64,000 bases of DNA. Origin: Malachius bipustulatus (Eukaryota; Arthropoda; Insecta; Coleoptera; Melyridae). The translations under genes and the position numbers were made by a program. A model generated the notes under the pieces. That model was given only the letters and a program-made list of their open reading frames with translations, did no database searches and was not told the origin of the DNA. Below are positions 48,800-59,935 of the stretch, piece after piece; position 1 is the first letter of the stretch; the number at the start of each line of letters is the position of its first letter. The stretch lies in NCBI GenBank assembly GCA_910589415.1, contig OU342630.1, positions 85,866,186 through 85,930,185 of the forward strand, written 5' to 3'.

Positions 48800-48812
48800 C
48801 ATACTTTATTTT
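48800..48812 (-). terminator. Poly(A) signal overlapping the COX4 stop codon
   Basis: On the minus strand the end reads GAG AAA AAA TAA AGT: the hexamer AATAAA includes the stop. The same arrangement occurs at the end of the REXO1-like gene. Confidence 0.45.
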
Positions 48813-50475
48813 TTCTCATTATTGTCATCACATTCTTCGCATTCCTCTTCATCATCTAGATCGTCAACTCCTAGAGTAGCTGGTCCAGAACCGATGACTT
48901 CCTCGTGCTCAGCGACCATAGTCTTGCATTTTTCCAGCTTATCATCTACAATGGGGCCATCATCATCATCAACATCAACTTCTGCCACTTTTTTCACTTC
49001 CATTTCAGGTTCAACTTTGGGACACTTGCTGAATGGGTTGGGTGGCGTATTCCACCTAATCACCTTCCATTTCATCTTTTCATAGTCCCAGTCCGCACAC
49101 ATACCTGCATCGTGAAGACGTGTTTCTTGATCATTTTTGTCAGGCATGTATAAAATGAGGCGCATTTTGATATTAGGATAAAATTATACTAAAGGCAGGC
49201 CAGCGAACAGGTATAATAATAAAAGTGTGCAGTGAAATTTATGAGAAGGTAAGCATGCCTTGTTCTTTGCGTCGACCCTTCTTATTATGGATATCTGGTT
49301 TAGATAACCAATAAGAGAGCCTATACTAAGCACAAGGCGTGCCTACCTGGATCACAAAATCTACTGCGCCCTTTTATTACTATACCTGTTCGCTGGTCTA
49401 CCTTAAATATTTCTGCATTATCTACGTTCTTGTAAGTGAGTTGTTAATCACATTACCTTCGATTGGATCTACTTGGAGTTCAATCTGCCTCCTCAGTTGC
49501 GACCTCATGTTGGCTTCAGTGAAAGACTGTGGGACCTCGTGTCTTAGAAATACTCTCATGAAGATCCACAACCAAATACCCACACAGCACAATATTAATC
49601 CCCATCCAACTGTATACATCCACACCCCCGTGGGAGCTAGGAATTCTGAAAAGGTTTGACAAAATGACGCCCTGTAAGAACCACAAGAAAATTAAATTGA
49701 TTTATTTATTGAAAGTAAAAAAAGGAATTGCAGTGACAGACACGTGAAGATGTGATCTTAAGGGGTGATCTTCAAAATAGACTCTGAAGAAATACGATAT
49801 GCAAAATTATTTTATCTTTCATTTGGAATACCATTTCATCCCTTCTAGGTGAAAATGGGTAGCTGCAATTTGGATTTTTTTTATTTCCAATGTATTAAGG
49901 CCTGTGTGGTCAGTCTCGAAAGTTCCGACCATGTATTATTTTCCTATTAGGGTTAGAATCAAAATCTCTGTTCCCTTCTGAGAGTCCTTTCCAAGGCAAC
50001 AGAGTCACATCGTTGCATCGTGATTTTTTGGTATTTTTTTGACGTAAATAACGCAAAATAACGCCAGACGAGTGATTTTTTCCCTGCGTTCTTAAAAGGT
50101 GTTAATTGCCAAAAATAATCCTATTCTATCTTAAACTAGGTACCTAAATTACTACTAATACAACCTGTAGAGTTGTTTCTTTTCTTCAATTGATAACAGC
50201 TTCCAGTCGCCCCTTTCCTTTTCCCTGAGAGCCATAATTTCCTGATTAACTTCTTTGAATCGAAGAGAGGGAAATGGAAATTCTGGACAATCGAAGTACT
50301 GGGGCATTCCGTTACGTCCATAAGCTACCATTTCTCGATTACCGACGCGTTCTAGCCAAAAATCACTTCGTTTCTGATACCCGGGAAAAGTTCGTATCTG
50401 GGAGATTGAAAGGGAACGAGTGGTCCGCCAAGAAGTGGATTTGAGTAGATTTACGATCAACAGACTGCTCGTCAT
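48806..50475 (-). CDS. COX4: Cytochrome c oxidase subunit 4 with acidic C-terminal extension
   Basis: Three exons on the minus strand: 50475-50165, 49671-49457, 49104-48806 (GT/AG borders, phases 2 and 1), giving 274 aa. Residues 1-30 form a basic, Ser/Thr-rich mitochondrial presequence. The matrix domain contains VGNREMVAYGRNGMPQYFDC and a LREKERGDWK block. The junction restores LYRASFCQTFSEFLAPTG. The membrane helix is about residues 118-143 (GVWMYTVGWGLILCCVGIWL...). The usual C-terminal WDYEKMKWK is present at about 180-188. Ordinary COX4 precursors end near here (about 170-190 aa). This one continues about 86 residues with Pro-rich, then strongly acidic sequence (DVDDDDGPIVDD, DDLDDEEECEECDDNNEKK) in the same open exon. 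COX4 is a nuclear-encoded subunit of complex IV in the inner membrane with its C-terminus facing the intermembrane space. It may be a divergent paralogue such as a testis form. Confidence 0.9.
49755..49925. repeat. Single arm of a foldback family in COX4 intron 1
   Basis: Resembles the right arm of the element at 50749-51425 (shared words include TTTATCTTTC-ATTTGG-TACCATTTCA and GAAAGT...GACCATG). The inverted partner within the intron is missing. Confidence 0.5.
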
Positions 50476-51555
50476 TGTCGAGTACTCAAATTTGCTCAGG
50501 CTAAGAAGGTTTTAGTCTCTGAAGACTTCAAGAAGACTAATTTGAAGATAACTGAATGTTTGAGCAAAAAGTAATTATTATATTAGTTAATGTACTAATG
50601 TCAAAATTTGTTGACAAGATAAAATAGAACCTTTTTTCAGAAATATTTATTTTGTTTCGCTGGTACAATAGAGCGCATAATAGGTGTTCTCTTAATAATA
50701 ATGTTAATATCCATAGCAGTCTAGACAATTGATCATATTATTAGTATATAGTCACGACTTTCAAGGCTGGCCCTAGGATAATGCAAGGAAAACAAGAAAT
50801 TGCTTGTTCTCATTTTGACCTAGAGGGGTGAAATGCTACCAAATAAAAGATAAATTTTGCACATTATCATGTCACTGAATATTTACTATAAGCAGGGTGA
50901 CAAACTTAAAATTACACAAGCACTTTCAGGCGCTCACCTGGATATAAACTAGAAAACGGTTGAAGATGCAACAAAACTGTTTACATGATTGTCCCGACAT
51001 CAACTTTGGAAGGTCAATTTCCTGTAAATGAAAAATTTCTGATACAGAGTGGACAAAAATTCGAGTTTTTAGGTGACCAGGTGACCCTGTATTAGAATTT
51101 TTTCCATGCGTTAGAGTTCGTAAACTTGGTATAAGGACATGTAAACAGTTTTGCTACATCTTCAATCGTTTTATAGTTATAGGTGAGTCCCAAAAAATGT
51201 GGTACGATCTTGTTGCATCACACTGTTTACAATAAAAATATTCAAATTGAATTCTGAAAACATATTATACATTAGATGATACGCAAAATCTCTTTTATCA
51301 TTCTTTTGGTACCATTTTCACCCCTTTATGTCGAATTGGGAAGCGGCAATCTGCGAATTTTTTGTTTTCCATGCATGCATCGTCTTATCGACAGTCTTGA
51401 CAGTCTTGAAAGTGGTGACCATGCATAGGTAATTGAACCCCTTTTTTGATTTATTTGAAAATTATAGGTACAATCTAGCTTAACCAGGTCTTAGGCTTCA
51501 AGATTTCTGGGTTTTATCAGATAGTTCATGGTTTCATTCTTCCTCTTTATTTCAG
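50476..51555. other. Region between COX4 and the Tan-like exons
   Basis: COX4 5' flank, a foldback element, and presumed intron leading to the first visible Tan-like exon. No exon encoding the expected N-terminal R-G-x-H/T-Y-x-x-G segment was found on the plus strand. No convincing core promoter motif. Confidence 0.45.
50749..51425. mobile_element. Foldback element, about 0.68 kb
   Basis: The outer arms pair GACTTTCAAGGCTG with CAGTCTTGAAAGTG and AGGGGTGAAATGCTACCAAA with TTTGGTACCATTTTCACCCC. The inner arms pair GTTGAAGATGCAACAAAACT with AGTTTTGCTACATCTTCAAT and GCTCACCTGGATATAAAC with GTTATAGGTGAG. Non-coding. Confidence 0.75.
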
Positions 51556-54029
51556 GGCCGCACATTTGGTCATATTATAAAAAGTTTCCTAAATTCCTGT
51601 AAATGCTTACATGAAGAATATCTGCCAGCATACAATACACAAGAGGGTCACATCGCCTATGAAGACACCCTTAATAATCTGAAAACGAACTTCCCTCAGT
51701 ATATACAGGAGCTGGAAGGTACTGCTGATGGAGCCCAGGTCCCATTTCATGAGGTAAGCAAATATGACGGGACATTCATTCATTAATTGGAATAAAAAAA
51801 ATTATTATATTTTCAGTTGTTTTTGATGCATATGGATGATATAACAGCGTTCGCGGCTTGTCGTGAAAGGAAAACAAAAGATGGTGTTGGTTGCACATCA
51901 ATTATTGTTAATAATAATAATCAGGTAAGTAACTATAGGTATAACTAGGTACCTACTTAAATATTATTTTGCCATCTTCACTCTTAATTCCTTAAAACCT
52001 ATCAAAATATTGGAATAAAACCTTTCTAGTCGAAACAATCTATTTTTTATTGTATCAAAAATTGTCTATCGCTCCACTGAATGAAGAAGATTATTCCACC
52101 CTCGAGTAATTAATTGATAGACTGCCAGATGAAACCATTCTAAGAGGTTTTAAAACATCCTAAAATTGAAATTTGGCGAAACAAACAGCCTTAGAAGCAC
52201 TAAAATATTGTATTCCACATATCATTCTAGAGTCCCAGCTTCCCAAAGGCATTAACTCTAAAATACAAGTGGATTGGAAACGAGTGCTGCTGGTTTTCCA
52301 TTTTTTTCCCGACTAGAAGCATAGAACTCCATTAATTGTCACATAATTCTAGAGTCCCAGCTCCCCAAAGGCATTAATTCTACAATACAAGTGGATTGGA
52401 AACGAGTGCTGCTGGTTTTCCATTTTTTTTCCGACTAGAAGCATAGAACTCCATTATAACTGACTGGATGCTAAGTTGAATGAATATATTATCTGCCATT
52501 ATCTAATGATTTAAAGCTAGGTAGGGTATAATATACTGTGTAATAATAATAATAATAACTACCTACCCATCTAAGGTACCTATATTATTCAACAAGCGTA
52601 TAATTATAGCCGTTACCCACGAGATTAAAATTGCAGCATAAGCCTCTGGTTTATACCTATTATAGGTACTTTATAGGCTGTATAATGAGCAAGCTAAACG
52701 AAGTTTATTAGTTATTGTTCGTTATTATATATATTTTATTAATTAACATGGTGCAAAGGAGATCCTGGGCCATACAGAGGATGCTTTGAGTGACACCCTG
52801 AACCACTTTTACTTCGTCTCAGCGCATATAGTTTGCGATAAGCCGCAAGGAAAATGGAAGGTAACCGAAGAAAGATTCACCTCCCTGTGCTACGCGGGAC
52901 ACTTACCTGGTTACACCATGAATTACAACCACCATGGGCTCGTCTTCTCCATCAACACCATCAGTGCAAAGTGTCTCCAGCCTGGCCAAACACGTGAGTA
53001 CATATACCTACAGTTTACAGAGTGGAATTTATAACATTAGGCACCTAAGATATAAAAAATTATGATAAAAATCTTGTTTTGCTATCAATGTAGATCGCGA
53101 ATTTCTTCCCTTGTTTTAGCTCGTCACTTCATTACGCGTGCTCTCCTCTCTGCTGAAAACTTTAATCAGGCTAAAGAGATTCTTAAGGATACCGGCAGTG
53201 GTGCTGCCGATGCCTGCTCCATCAACATGACCTTTTTAAACCAGGAAGGAGAAAGGTTGCTCTATAATATTGAGATGGCACCCACCAAACCAAATGGATC
53301 TCGGGAGTCGCAGCTTAGTATAGTACCCATCAAGCCTGGGGAGCATTTCATACATTGCAACGAGTAAGAAAACACTTTTTATTCACAGATATTATTAATG
53401 GTTTGTGCAGTAACTTATTTTTTTACATAAATCATATCAAATAAAAAACAAAAATCATCATTATTAGCTGAATGTTTTCTAATAGCGTCCTGTCAGAAAA
53501 CATTATCGGTTAGATTCACGTTTGCTTTCATTTTATTATTTCTTCTTGGATTAAGAATAATATTATGAACACTTCCGGAAGTTTATCACCGAATGTGGGG
53601 TTCTAGCTACTGCCGACGGTAGCGGGAAAGCGCAAGGCTAAGGGAACGGGACCATCCAACAACTCCACAAAATCGTTAACAAAAAATTATTTATTAAATA
53701 TTTTGAAGAGTGTATAGAGATGTATGACTTTTTCTAGATTCTTGAGAATCACACAAGAACAAGGTAACCCACATATGTTGAAAAGCAGCCAAGCTAGAAG
53801 CGATGTATTGAAAAAATATAAGGCACCCACAACGAAAGACGACGTGATCAGTATGCTTGGGGATGAATCTCATCCTGAACACAGAGTCTTCAGAGATTTG
53901 CCCACGGATTTTGTAAAGACCATTGCAGCAGGTAAGACAATTGTCAAGCGAGTTGAGCGTTGTAATATTCCCTTTACACAAGATGGTCTGAAATACTTAG
54001 ATATAGGAAATTACAAAATTGCCATTTAA
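51556..54029 (+). CDS. Tan-like N-terminal-nucleophile amidohydrolase (peptidase C45 / AAT family)
   Basis: Five exons: 51556-51753, 51817-51924, 52759-52993, 53120-53363, 53738-54029, with GT/AG borders and consistent phases, encoding 358 aa. Key motifs are GRTFGHIIKSF at the start, DDITAFAAC, the Gly-Cys self-cleavage site in DGVGCTSIIV (visible residue 91 is the expected nucleophile Cys), GHTEDA, the GYTMNYNHHGLVFSINTI core and HFITRALL. The C-terminus contains CNEFLRITQEQ. The family includes fungal isopenicillin N acyltransferase and insect Tan, which hydrolyses N-beta-alanyl-dopamine or carcinine in pigmentation and vision. The substrate here is inferred, not shown. The visible protein lacks roughly the first 30-40 residues, and the first exon begins in phase 0 after an acceptor, so a 5' exon must lie upstream (possibly beyond COX4) or is lost. 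No stops interrupt the exons. Confidence 0.88.
52223..52458. repeat. Tandem duplication in a Tan-like intron
   Basis: Two copies of a 123-bp unit starting ATTCTAGAGTCCCAGCT (52223 and 52346), both ending in the GAAGCATAGAACTCCATTA segment. They are highly similar with a handful of substitutions. Non-coding. Confidence 0.88.
52525..52550. repeat. (AAT)n microsatellite
   Basis: Short AATAATAAT run in the third intron of the Tan-like gene. Confidence 0.7.
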
Positions 54030-54356
54030 ACAACTTGCGCCAACTTGTCCAAAACGAAATCTTGTGGTATCTACTGTGCTTCTTAAGCAAGACCAATCCA
54101 TAATTGAGACCTTCTATTCTGAAATTTAGCTAAACAGAAAAATAATACTCATAGGAACATAATTTATTTCAGTTAACCACGTTTCTGTTACCGGTTTCAT
54201 AAATTGTTCAGTTTGTAACGAATCTTCCACTCAGGCGTTTTAGGTGCTGATTCGTTACAACATTTTTATCATTTTGCCTTTCTTTTAGATTTAGGTGAGG
54301 AAATAAACAGGATCAGGAATAAACAGCGAGTGATAATATTTAAAATTTATTTTTAT

Positions 54357-54891
54357 TATACAGGGTGTTGAGAAAATGACGGATAAACTCTTGAGTACAT
54401 TGGAGGGGACACTCAGTAAAGTACGGGAAAAATAATTTTAAAAAATCCAGAGCTACATTTTAAAAGATACGAGTATAAGCAAAATATTGAACAATAAATT
54501 TGGCAACGTTTAACACGATAACTGTTGGTATTTGGTAATTTCCTCTAATTTCTAAAAATGTAGGTAGTCAAGGTATCAAAACCGTCGTTGCCAAATGCTT
54601 TTTTTCATCATCTTGGAAAAGAAAAAAAATCTTATTTAATTTTCCAATAAGCCAGTAATACATCTAAAGCAATTTTTTTAATTGAAACAATTAAAGTACC
54701 CTTTTTATATCTGTAAAATCATCTAGTTTTTGCAAATACCGAAAAACAAAGATAGTAAAATGTTAACTTTGACATTTTTTATCTAACCAAATTGAAGACC
54801 AGATTTTTAAAATTATTTTTCCTGTACTCTACCGAGTGTTCCCTACAATGTACTAAAGAGTTTATCCGTCATTTTCTTAACACCCTGTATA
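54357..54891. mobile_element. Foldback element with TATACAGGGTGTTGAG ends, 535 bp
   Basis: Arms TATACAGGGTGTTGAGAAAA and the inverse of CTTAACACCCTGTATA continue about 120 bp (GACGGATAAACTCTT / AAGAGTTTATCCGTC, and AGAGTTTATC...TACATTG). Non-coding; lies 330 bp after the Tan-like stop. Confidence 0.85.
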
Positions 54892-55105
54892 CAGAGTCCA
54901 TAAAAAGAAACGCAAAAAATTCATAATTTTTCCACAATTTTTTTTCAAGCAAATGAAAAAAATGGTAGAGATAACCAATTTTATAAAAATTTTTCAGCAT
55001 GGTTGCAAAAGTGCATAATCAACCCCCTAAGGCTGCACCGCCCACCCCCTATTTTTTAAATGACCTTATTAGTAGAGTGTAGAATAGGGTGAAACGTGTC
55101 ACCCT

Positions 55106-58100
55106 GTGGGCCTTTCAAGATTAAAAGCTGCGACCTGTGGCAAATGGAAGCTTATGTCATTAATATAGCCCAAAAAAATTCGTCCAGTAATCGTCCTGTG
55201 CAAAAGGGCGCTATCCAAAATTTTCGAGTTTTTTCTATAAATCGATAGTATAGAACTGATACAAATTTTTGGTATTTTTTCCACGTAATATTTTGTAGCC
55301 GTTTGCCTGTAAAAAAATGAAAACCGATCTTGAAAAGCGTTGACTCTTATGGAGCCAGGCGGTCTTCAAGAAGCGATATCTCCGTTCGAAGTGGCTGAAA
55401 AATTAATTCAATTTTAATACTTCGGCTGTTTATCAACGATTATCTCAAAAGCGGCAACTCTGATCGAAAAATGATCTTATAAATAATTGTTGCTCCACTA
55501 TTTGTGATTAATGTGGTCTTATTTTCATAATTTTACACCTAATAATTAATGAGAAAAGTTAATAATTGTAAAGCGATGCATAATCAAGACGCTCGAGTTC
55601 TCGCTCGAACTGTTGGCCAGCGCTCCAACTGCCGATCACCCTCTCTCACCCCGCACTTCCCCTTATCCTCGTAATACGCCAGGATAGGTGCATAATAAGC
55701 GCGGCAAGTAAACTTATTTGAAAATATTATGGCTCTGTTTAATATCCATGAAACGTTAGTTCTTGTAAATAATAGGTAAATATACAGGATCAATTAAATT
55801 TATTCCAGGTGTTTTCTCACAATGAAGATAATTTATTATACATATCCATAAATACCTACTATTTTCAGTAAAACAATGGAACAATCACTTCTAAATGCAT
55901 GCAAAATTGGGGAGGAAGCATTGATAAATTTTACTTGCGGAAGAAGAAATGAGAAGAAGTATACATTATAAGGAAATTTTCAAACATGAGCTAGCAACTA
56001 ACATATCCCATGTCGCTTGTTGCAAATGGTATGTTTAGCTACACCCTCAAATAAAAGTGCTTTAGGAGAAATAATCGAAAGCTACAGTACAGAAGAGAGA
56101 AATAGTACTTTTAACAGCAGTAGCGGTGAAAAAATTTGTCACATATTTGATGGCATGTCTGTAGTTCAGAAACTGCGTAAGCCATAAATTCAAGAACATT
56201 TGGCGATTATTCCAAAATATTCGCAAAAATAATCTTCAAGCGTGACATAAAATCACAACGTATAGACCTCTTTCTAGTATTCGATCATTATGAAAAATAT
56301 TCAGTCAAAAATGCAAGTCGAATGAAGAGAGGTGGCACAGATTCAATAAATAAGATAATCGATACTGGAATAAGCGTTCCATTGCCTCATCAGTGAAATC
56401 TGTTTATCAATTCAACATTTAATAAAAAACAGTTGACCAATTTTCTGTCAAATGAGGCATTAAAACATTCAGCGAAAGAGAATATAGAGTTTGTAACAAG
56501 TGGTGGATTCTCTGATGTTTACCAATATAAAAGTAATAATTTTTTCTTGGATGATGACCTGTTGATCTCAAATCAGGAGAAAGCAGATACAAGAATTTTA
56601 CTGCACATTCTGTCAGCAAAAAATGCTGGGTAACGATACTGATGTATTAGTATACTATTGGTACATTTCAGAGAACATTCAAGTCTTGAAATGTGGATGA
56701 AGGTTGGGAAAAAATGCGGTGTTCGGTTCAGTCCCATACACAAAATCAATTTAGACCAACGCCTGATTAAAAACCTCCCAGATTTACATGCACTGACAGG
56801 GTGCGATACAACCAGTCAATTTGCAGGTTTTGGGGAAAAAACTTGCTGGAAAACGTACTTAACTTATGAGATTATCTTCTGGAAAATTTTGGAGGGACAT
56901 GGAACAAAATAATTTTCTCAAATGTTCACAATTTTGTCTTGAAACTTTATACGAAAAACGAAAATATAACCTCTATAAATCATCTGCGAGGTTTATTAGC
57001 TGCTTCTAAAACTTTAGATAAACTCCCCCCAACAGAAGACAGCCTTTATCAACATTGCCTTCGTACATTTATTATCAAATCTACATTTGGTTAAATACTC
57101 TGTGACCTGTCCAGTACTTACCAGACTACACAGAATTCGCCGACAATCGAATCATTGTAGTCTTCCAAACATGAACAAGTTTTCCCAAAATGACATAATT
57201 TTTAACAACGTGTCAATGTAAAAAAGGTATGCAAACATAATAATAATATCATAATGCTTTTTTCTTAGTGACTGTGCTTATATTTCAGATTGTACAGCAA
57301 GGTGGTGTGGTTGTAAAAAAAAAACAAATTGACTTGCATAGGAAGGAGGTCTATACGTTGTGATTTTATGTCACGCTTGAAGATTATTTTTGCGAATATT
57401 TTGGAATAATCGCCAAATGTTCTTGAATTTATGGCTTACGCAGTTTCTGAACTACAGACATGCCATCAAATATGTGACAAATTTTTTCACCGCTACTGCT
57501 GTTAAAAGTACTATTTCTCTCTTCTGTACTGTAGCTTTCGATTATTTCTCCTAAAGCACTTTTATTTGAGGGTGTAGCTAAACATACCATTTGCAACAAG
57601 CGACATGGGATATGTTAGTTGCTAGCTCATGTTTGAAAATTTCCTTATAATGTATACTTCTTCTCATTTCTTCTTCCGCAAGTAAAATTTATCAATGCTT
57701 CCTCCCCAATTTTGCATGCATTTAGAAGTGATTGTTCCATTGTTTTACTGAAAATAGTAGGTATTTATGGATATGTATAATAAATTATCTTCATTGTGAG
57801 AAAACACCTGGAATAAATTTAATTGATCCTGTATATTTACCTATTATTTACAAGAACTAACGTTTCATGGATATTAAACAGAGCCATAATATTTTCAAAT
57901 AAGTTTACTTGCCGCGCTTATTATGCACCTATCCTGGCGTATTACGAGGATAAGGGGAAGTGCGGGGTGAGAGAGGGTGATCGGCAGTTGGAGCGCTGGC
58001 CAACAGTTCGAGCGAGAACTCGAGCGTCTTGATTATGCATCGCTTTACAATTATTAACTTTTCTCATTAATTATTAGGTGTAAAATTATGAAAATAAGAC

Positions 58101-58510
58101 CACATTAATCACAAATAGTGGAGCAACAATTATTTATAAGATCATTTTTCGATCAGAGTTGCCGCTTTTGAGATAATCGTTGATAAACAGCCGAAGTATT
58201 AAAATTGAATTAATTTTTCAGCCACTTCGAACGGAGATATCGCTTCTTGAAGACCGCCTGGCTCCATAAGAGCCAACGCTTTTCAAGATCGGTTTTCATT
58301 TTTTTACAGGCAAACGGCTACAAAATATTACGTGGAAAAAATACCAAAAATTTGTATCAGTTCTATACTATCGATTTATAGAAAAAACTCGAAAATTTTG
58401 GATAGCGCCCTTTTGCACAGGACGATTACTGGACGAATTTTTTTGGGCTATATTAATGACATAAGCTTCCATTTGCCACAGGTCGCAGCTTTTAATCTTG
58501 AAAGGCCCAC
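55106..58510. mobile_element. 3.4-kb palindromic element with two 1165-bp arms
   Basis: The left arm 55106-56270 and right arm 57346-58510 are inverted copies of equal length. By eye they differ only at isolated bases (for example GCGTTGACTC against the inverse of GAGCCAACGC). The 1075-bp spacer and the inner part of the left arm carry a broken transposon-associated gene. The duplicated 69-aa open frame in each arm (55584-55793 and 57823-58032) is a mirror copy with no known motif. Confidence 0.9.
55876..57340 (+). pseudogene. XPG/PIN-like transposon-associated protein gene, broken
   Basis: Plus-strand fragments in order: MEQSLLNACKIGEEALINF (55876), HIFDGMSVVQKLRKP (56140), a KRGGTDSINKII block, QEKADTRILLHILSAKNAG with NDTDVLV following (56580-56660), an HKINLDQRLIKNLPDLHALT block, GCDTTSQFAGFGEKTCWK (56800-56850), LPPTEDSLYQHCLRTF (57030) and, at the end, DCTARWCGCKKKTN (57290). 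This order matches a large uncharacterised animal family found in many copies. The E-x-ADTR, DTDVLV and GCD-x-T...G-x-G-x-K-T motifs resemble the XPG/FEN1 nuclease core and its helix-hairpin-helix. At least five stops or frameshifts break it. The N-terminal part lies in the left palindrome arm and is mirrored in the right arm. Confidence 0.6.
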
Positions 58511-59221
58511 ACATTTCATTTTTAAGCGACTTTTGAAGCTCCGAGCACTCTACTATATGTTGAGTGATCGCTCGGTGGAAAGTTTATCAAATACCTACTG
58601 ATTACAGTAGTTCCAGTAATGTTGTTTGTCTATACCATATCATCACTCTACAGGGTGATTTATAATCAGGTGTAAAAATTTAGATAAGTACACTCACCAT
58701 GACATTTATTGTAGCAAAAATTATTATTTCTACCCTTTTTTTGTTGAATTACCTTTTTGTTTTAGTTTTTGTTAGTAATTAATATAAATAACACATAAAA
58801 ATTCAAGTTCCTGTCGCAAATTAACTTTGTAATAAGCTAAATAAAAATATATACATACACGGTGAGTCGTAGTAACGAATATATTCATTTTCTCGGTTAA
58901 TATGTAGAATTAAAAAAAAAACAACAGAAACAGATCGATTTTTAATCGATTAATTAATTAAAGTTATGTTCTATTGACGTAATATTTCTTTATACAGGGT
59001 GTTCCTTGGTTCAGTAATGGCGAAATTGTCTATTTTTTTAATAGGACACTTGTATATTATGGTATTATCATATTTCCCGAGAAAATCCAGTAATAATGGT
59101 TTTACAAAAAAAAATAAATAAAAATAAAAATAAATATAAAAAATAAAAAAATAAAAATAAAAACAATGGTTTTAGGTATGACAAAACATTTTCGAGTTGA
59201 ATTAATATGAACATTTATTTT
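58511..59221. other. Non-coding DNA with isolated repeat ends
   Basis: CTACAGGGTGATTTATAATC (58650) and TATACAGGGTGTTCCTTGG (58994) are unpaired common termini. A low-complexity A/AAAT tract lies at 59104-59165. No gene. Confidence 0.45.
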
Positions 59222-59935
59222 GTGGTCCAGGCTTGCTTTATTATTAGATAATAAATTTTTTCATGTTTAATAAATCAAGCAAGCCTTGACAGGAAAATTT
59301 TTTGTTTTCTGTGTAGGTAAAGTAGGTACCTCTTCTGCCCGAAATATGGATAGATATTATTGAAAAAAGTATCTCAAAATTCAAAATTACTCATGCATGC
59401 CAATTTTTATAACTATCGACTACTTTATTTTTTATTTAATTTTTGTCAAAAAAAAACCAGCAAAAATTTTTTTGTAAAAAATACTTTGGAAATAACATTT
59501 CAAGACAACATTTGATTTACTACGCTATTGATAACAGATAAAAATATGTTCTGTGTCCTGAGTCTAAAACTTTAGTTTCCAAGACATAGGTGTTATACAT
59601 ATTTTAATTAATCTTAGAATTAAAAATCTTGAAAAAGTAAATACTGAGATGAAGAAGTTAAATCAATAATTACAAAATCAAAAAAAAAGTATGGAAAATA
59701 TAGCAAAACTTGTAAAAAAAATCAATGATGGTTATGAAATTATGCATGTATGCATAATTTTGCATTCTGGCCAACTTTTATTGATAAAATTTTTCGTTAT
59801 TTTGTGCAGGAAAGGTATTTTACCTACACAGAAAACAAAAAGAATGCTCTTGTCGAGGCATGCTTGATTTGTTAAACATGAAAATAAGGTAAAATTAATT
59901 ATCTAATCAAGCAGGACTGCACCCCAAATGGTCAA
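59222..59935. mobile_element. Foldback element, about 0.7 kb
   Basis: Arms pair GGTCCAGGCTTGCTTTATTA with TAATCAAGCAGGACTGCACC, AATAAATCAAGCAAGCCTTG with AGGCATGCTTGATTTGTT, and TTTTCTGTGTAGGTAAAGTA with TACCTACACAGAAAAC. Inner parts are A/T-rich. Non-coding. Confidence 0.75.

Noticed and set aside
48822..49153. Ser/His-rich plus-strand frames opposite the COX4 tail
   Set aside because: Antisense of GAT/GAA repeats. The minus frame is spliced in phase to recognisable COX4, so it is the real one.
55584..55793. 69-aa open frame, identical to 57823-58032
   Set aside because: Exists twice only because of the palindrome; no motif, no splice or codon support.
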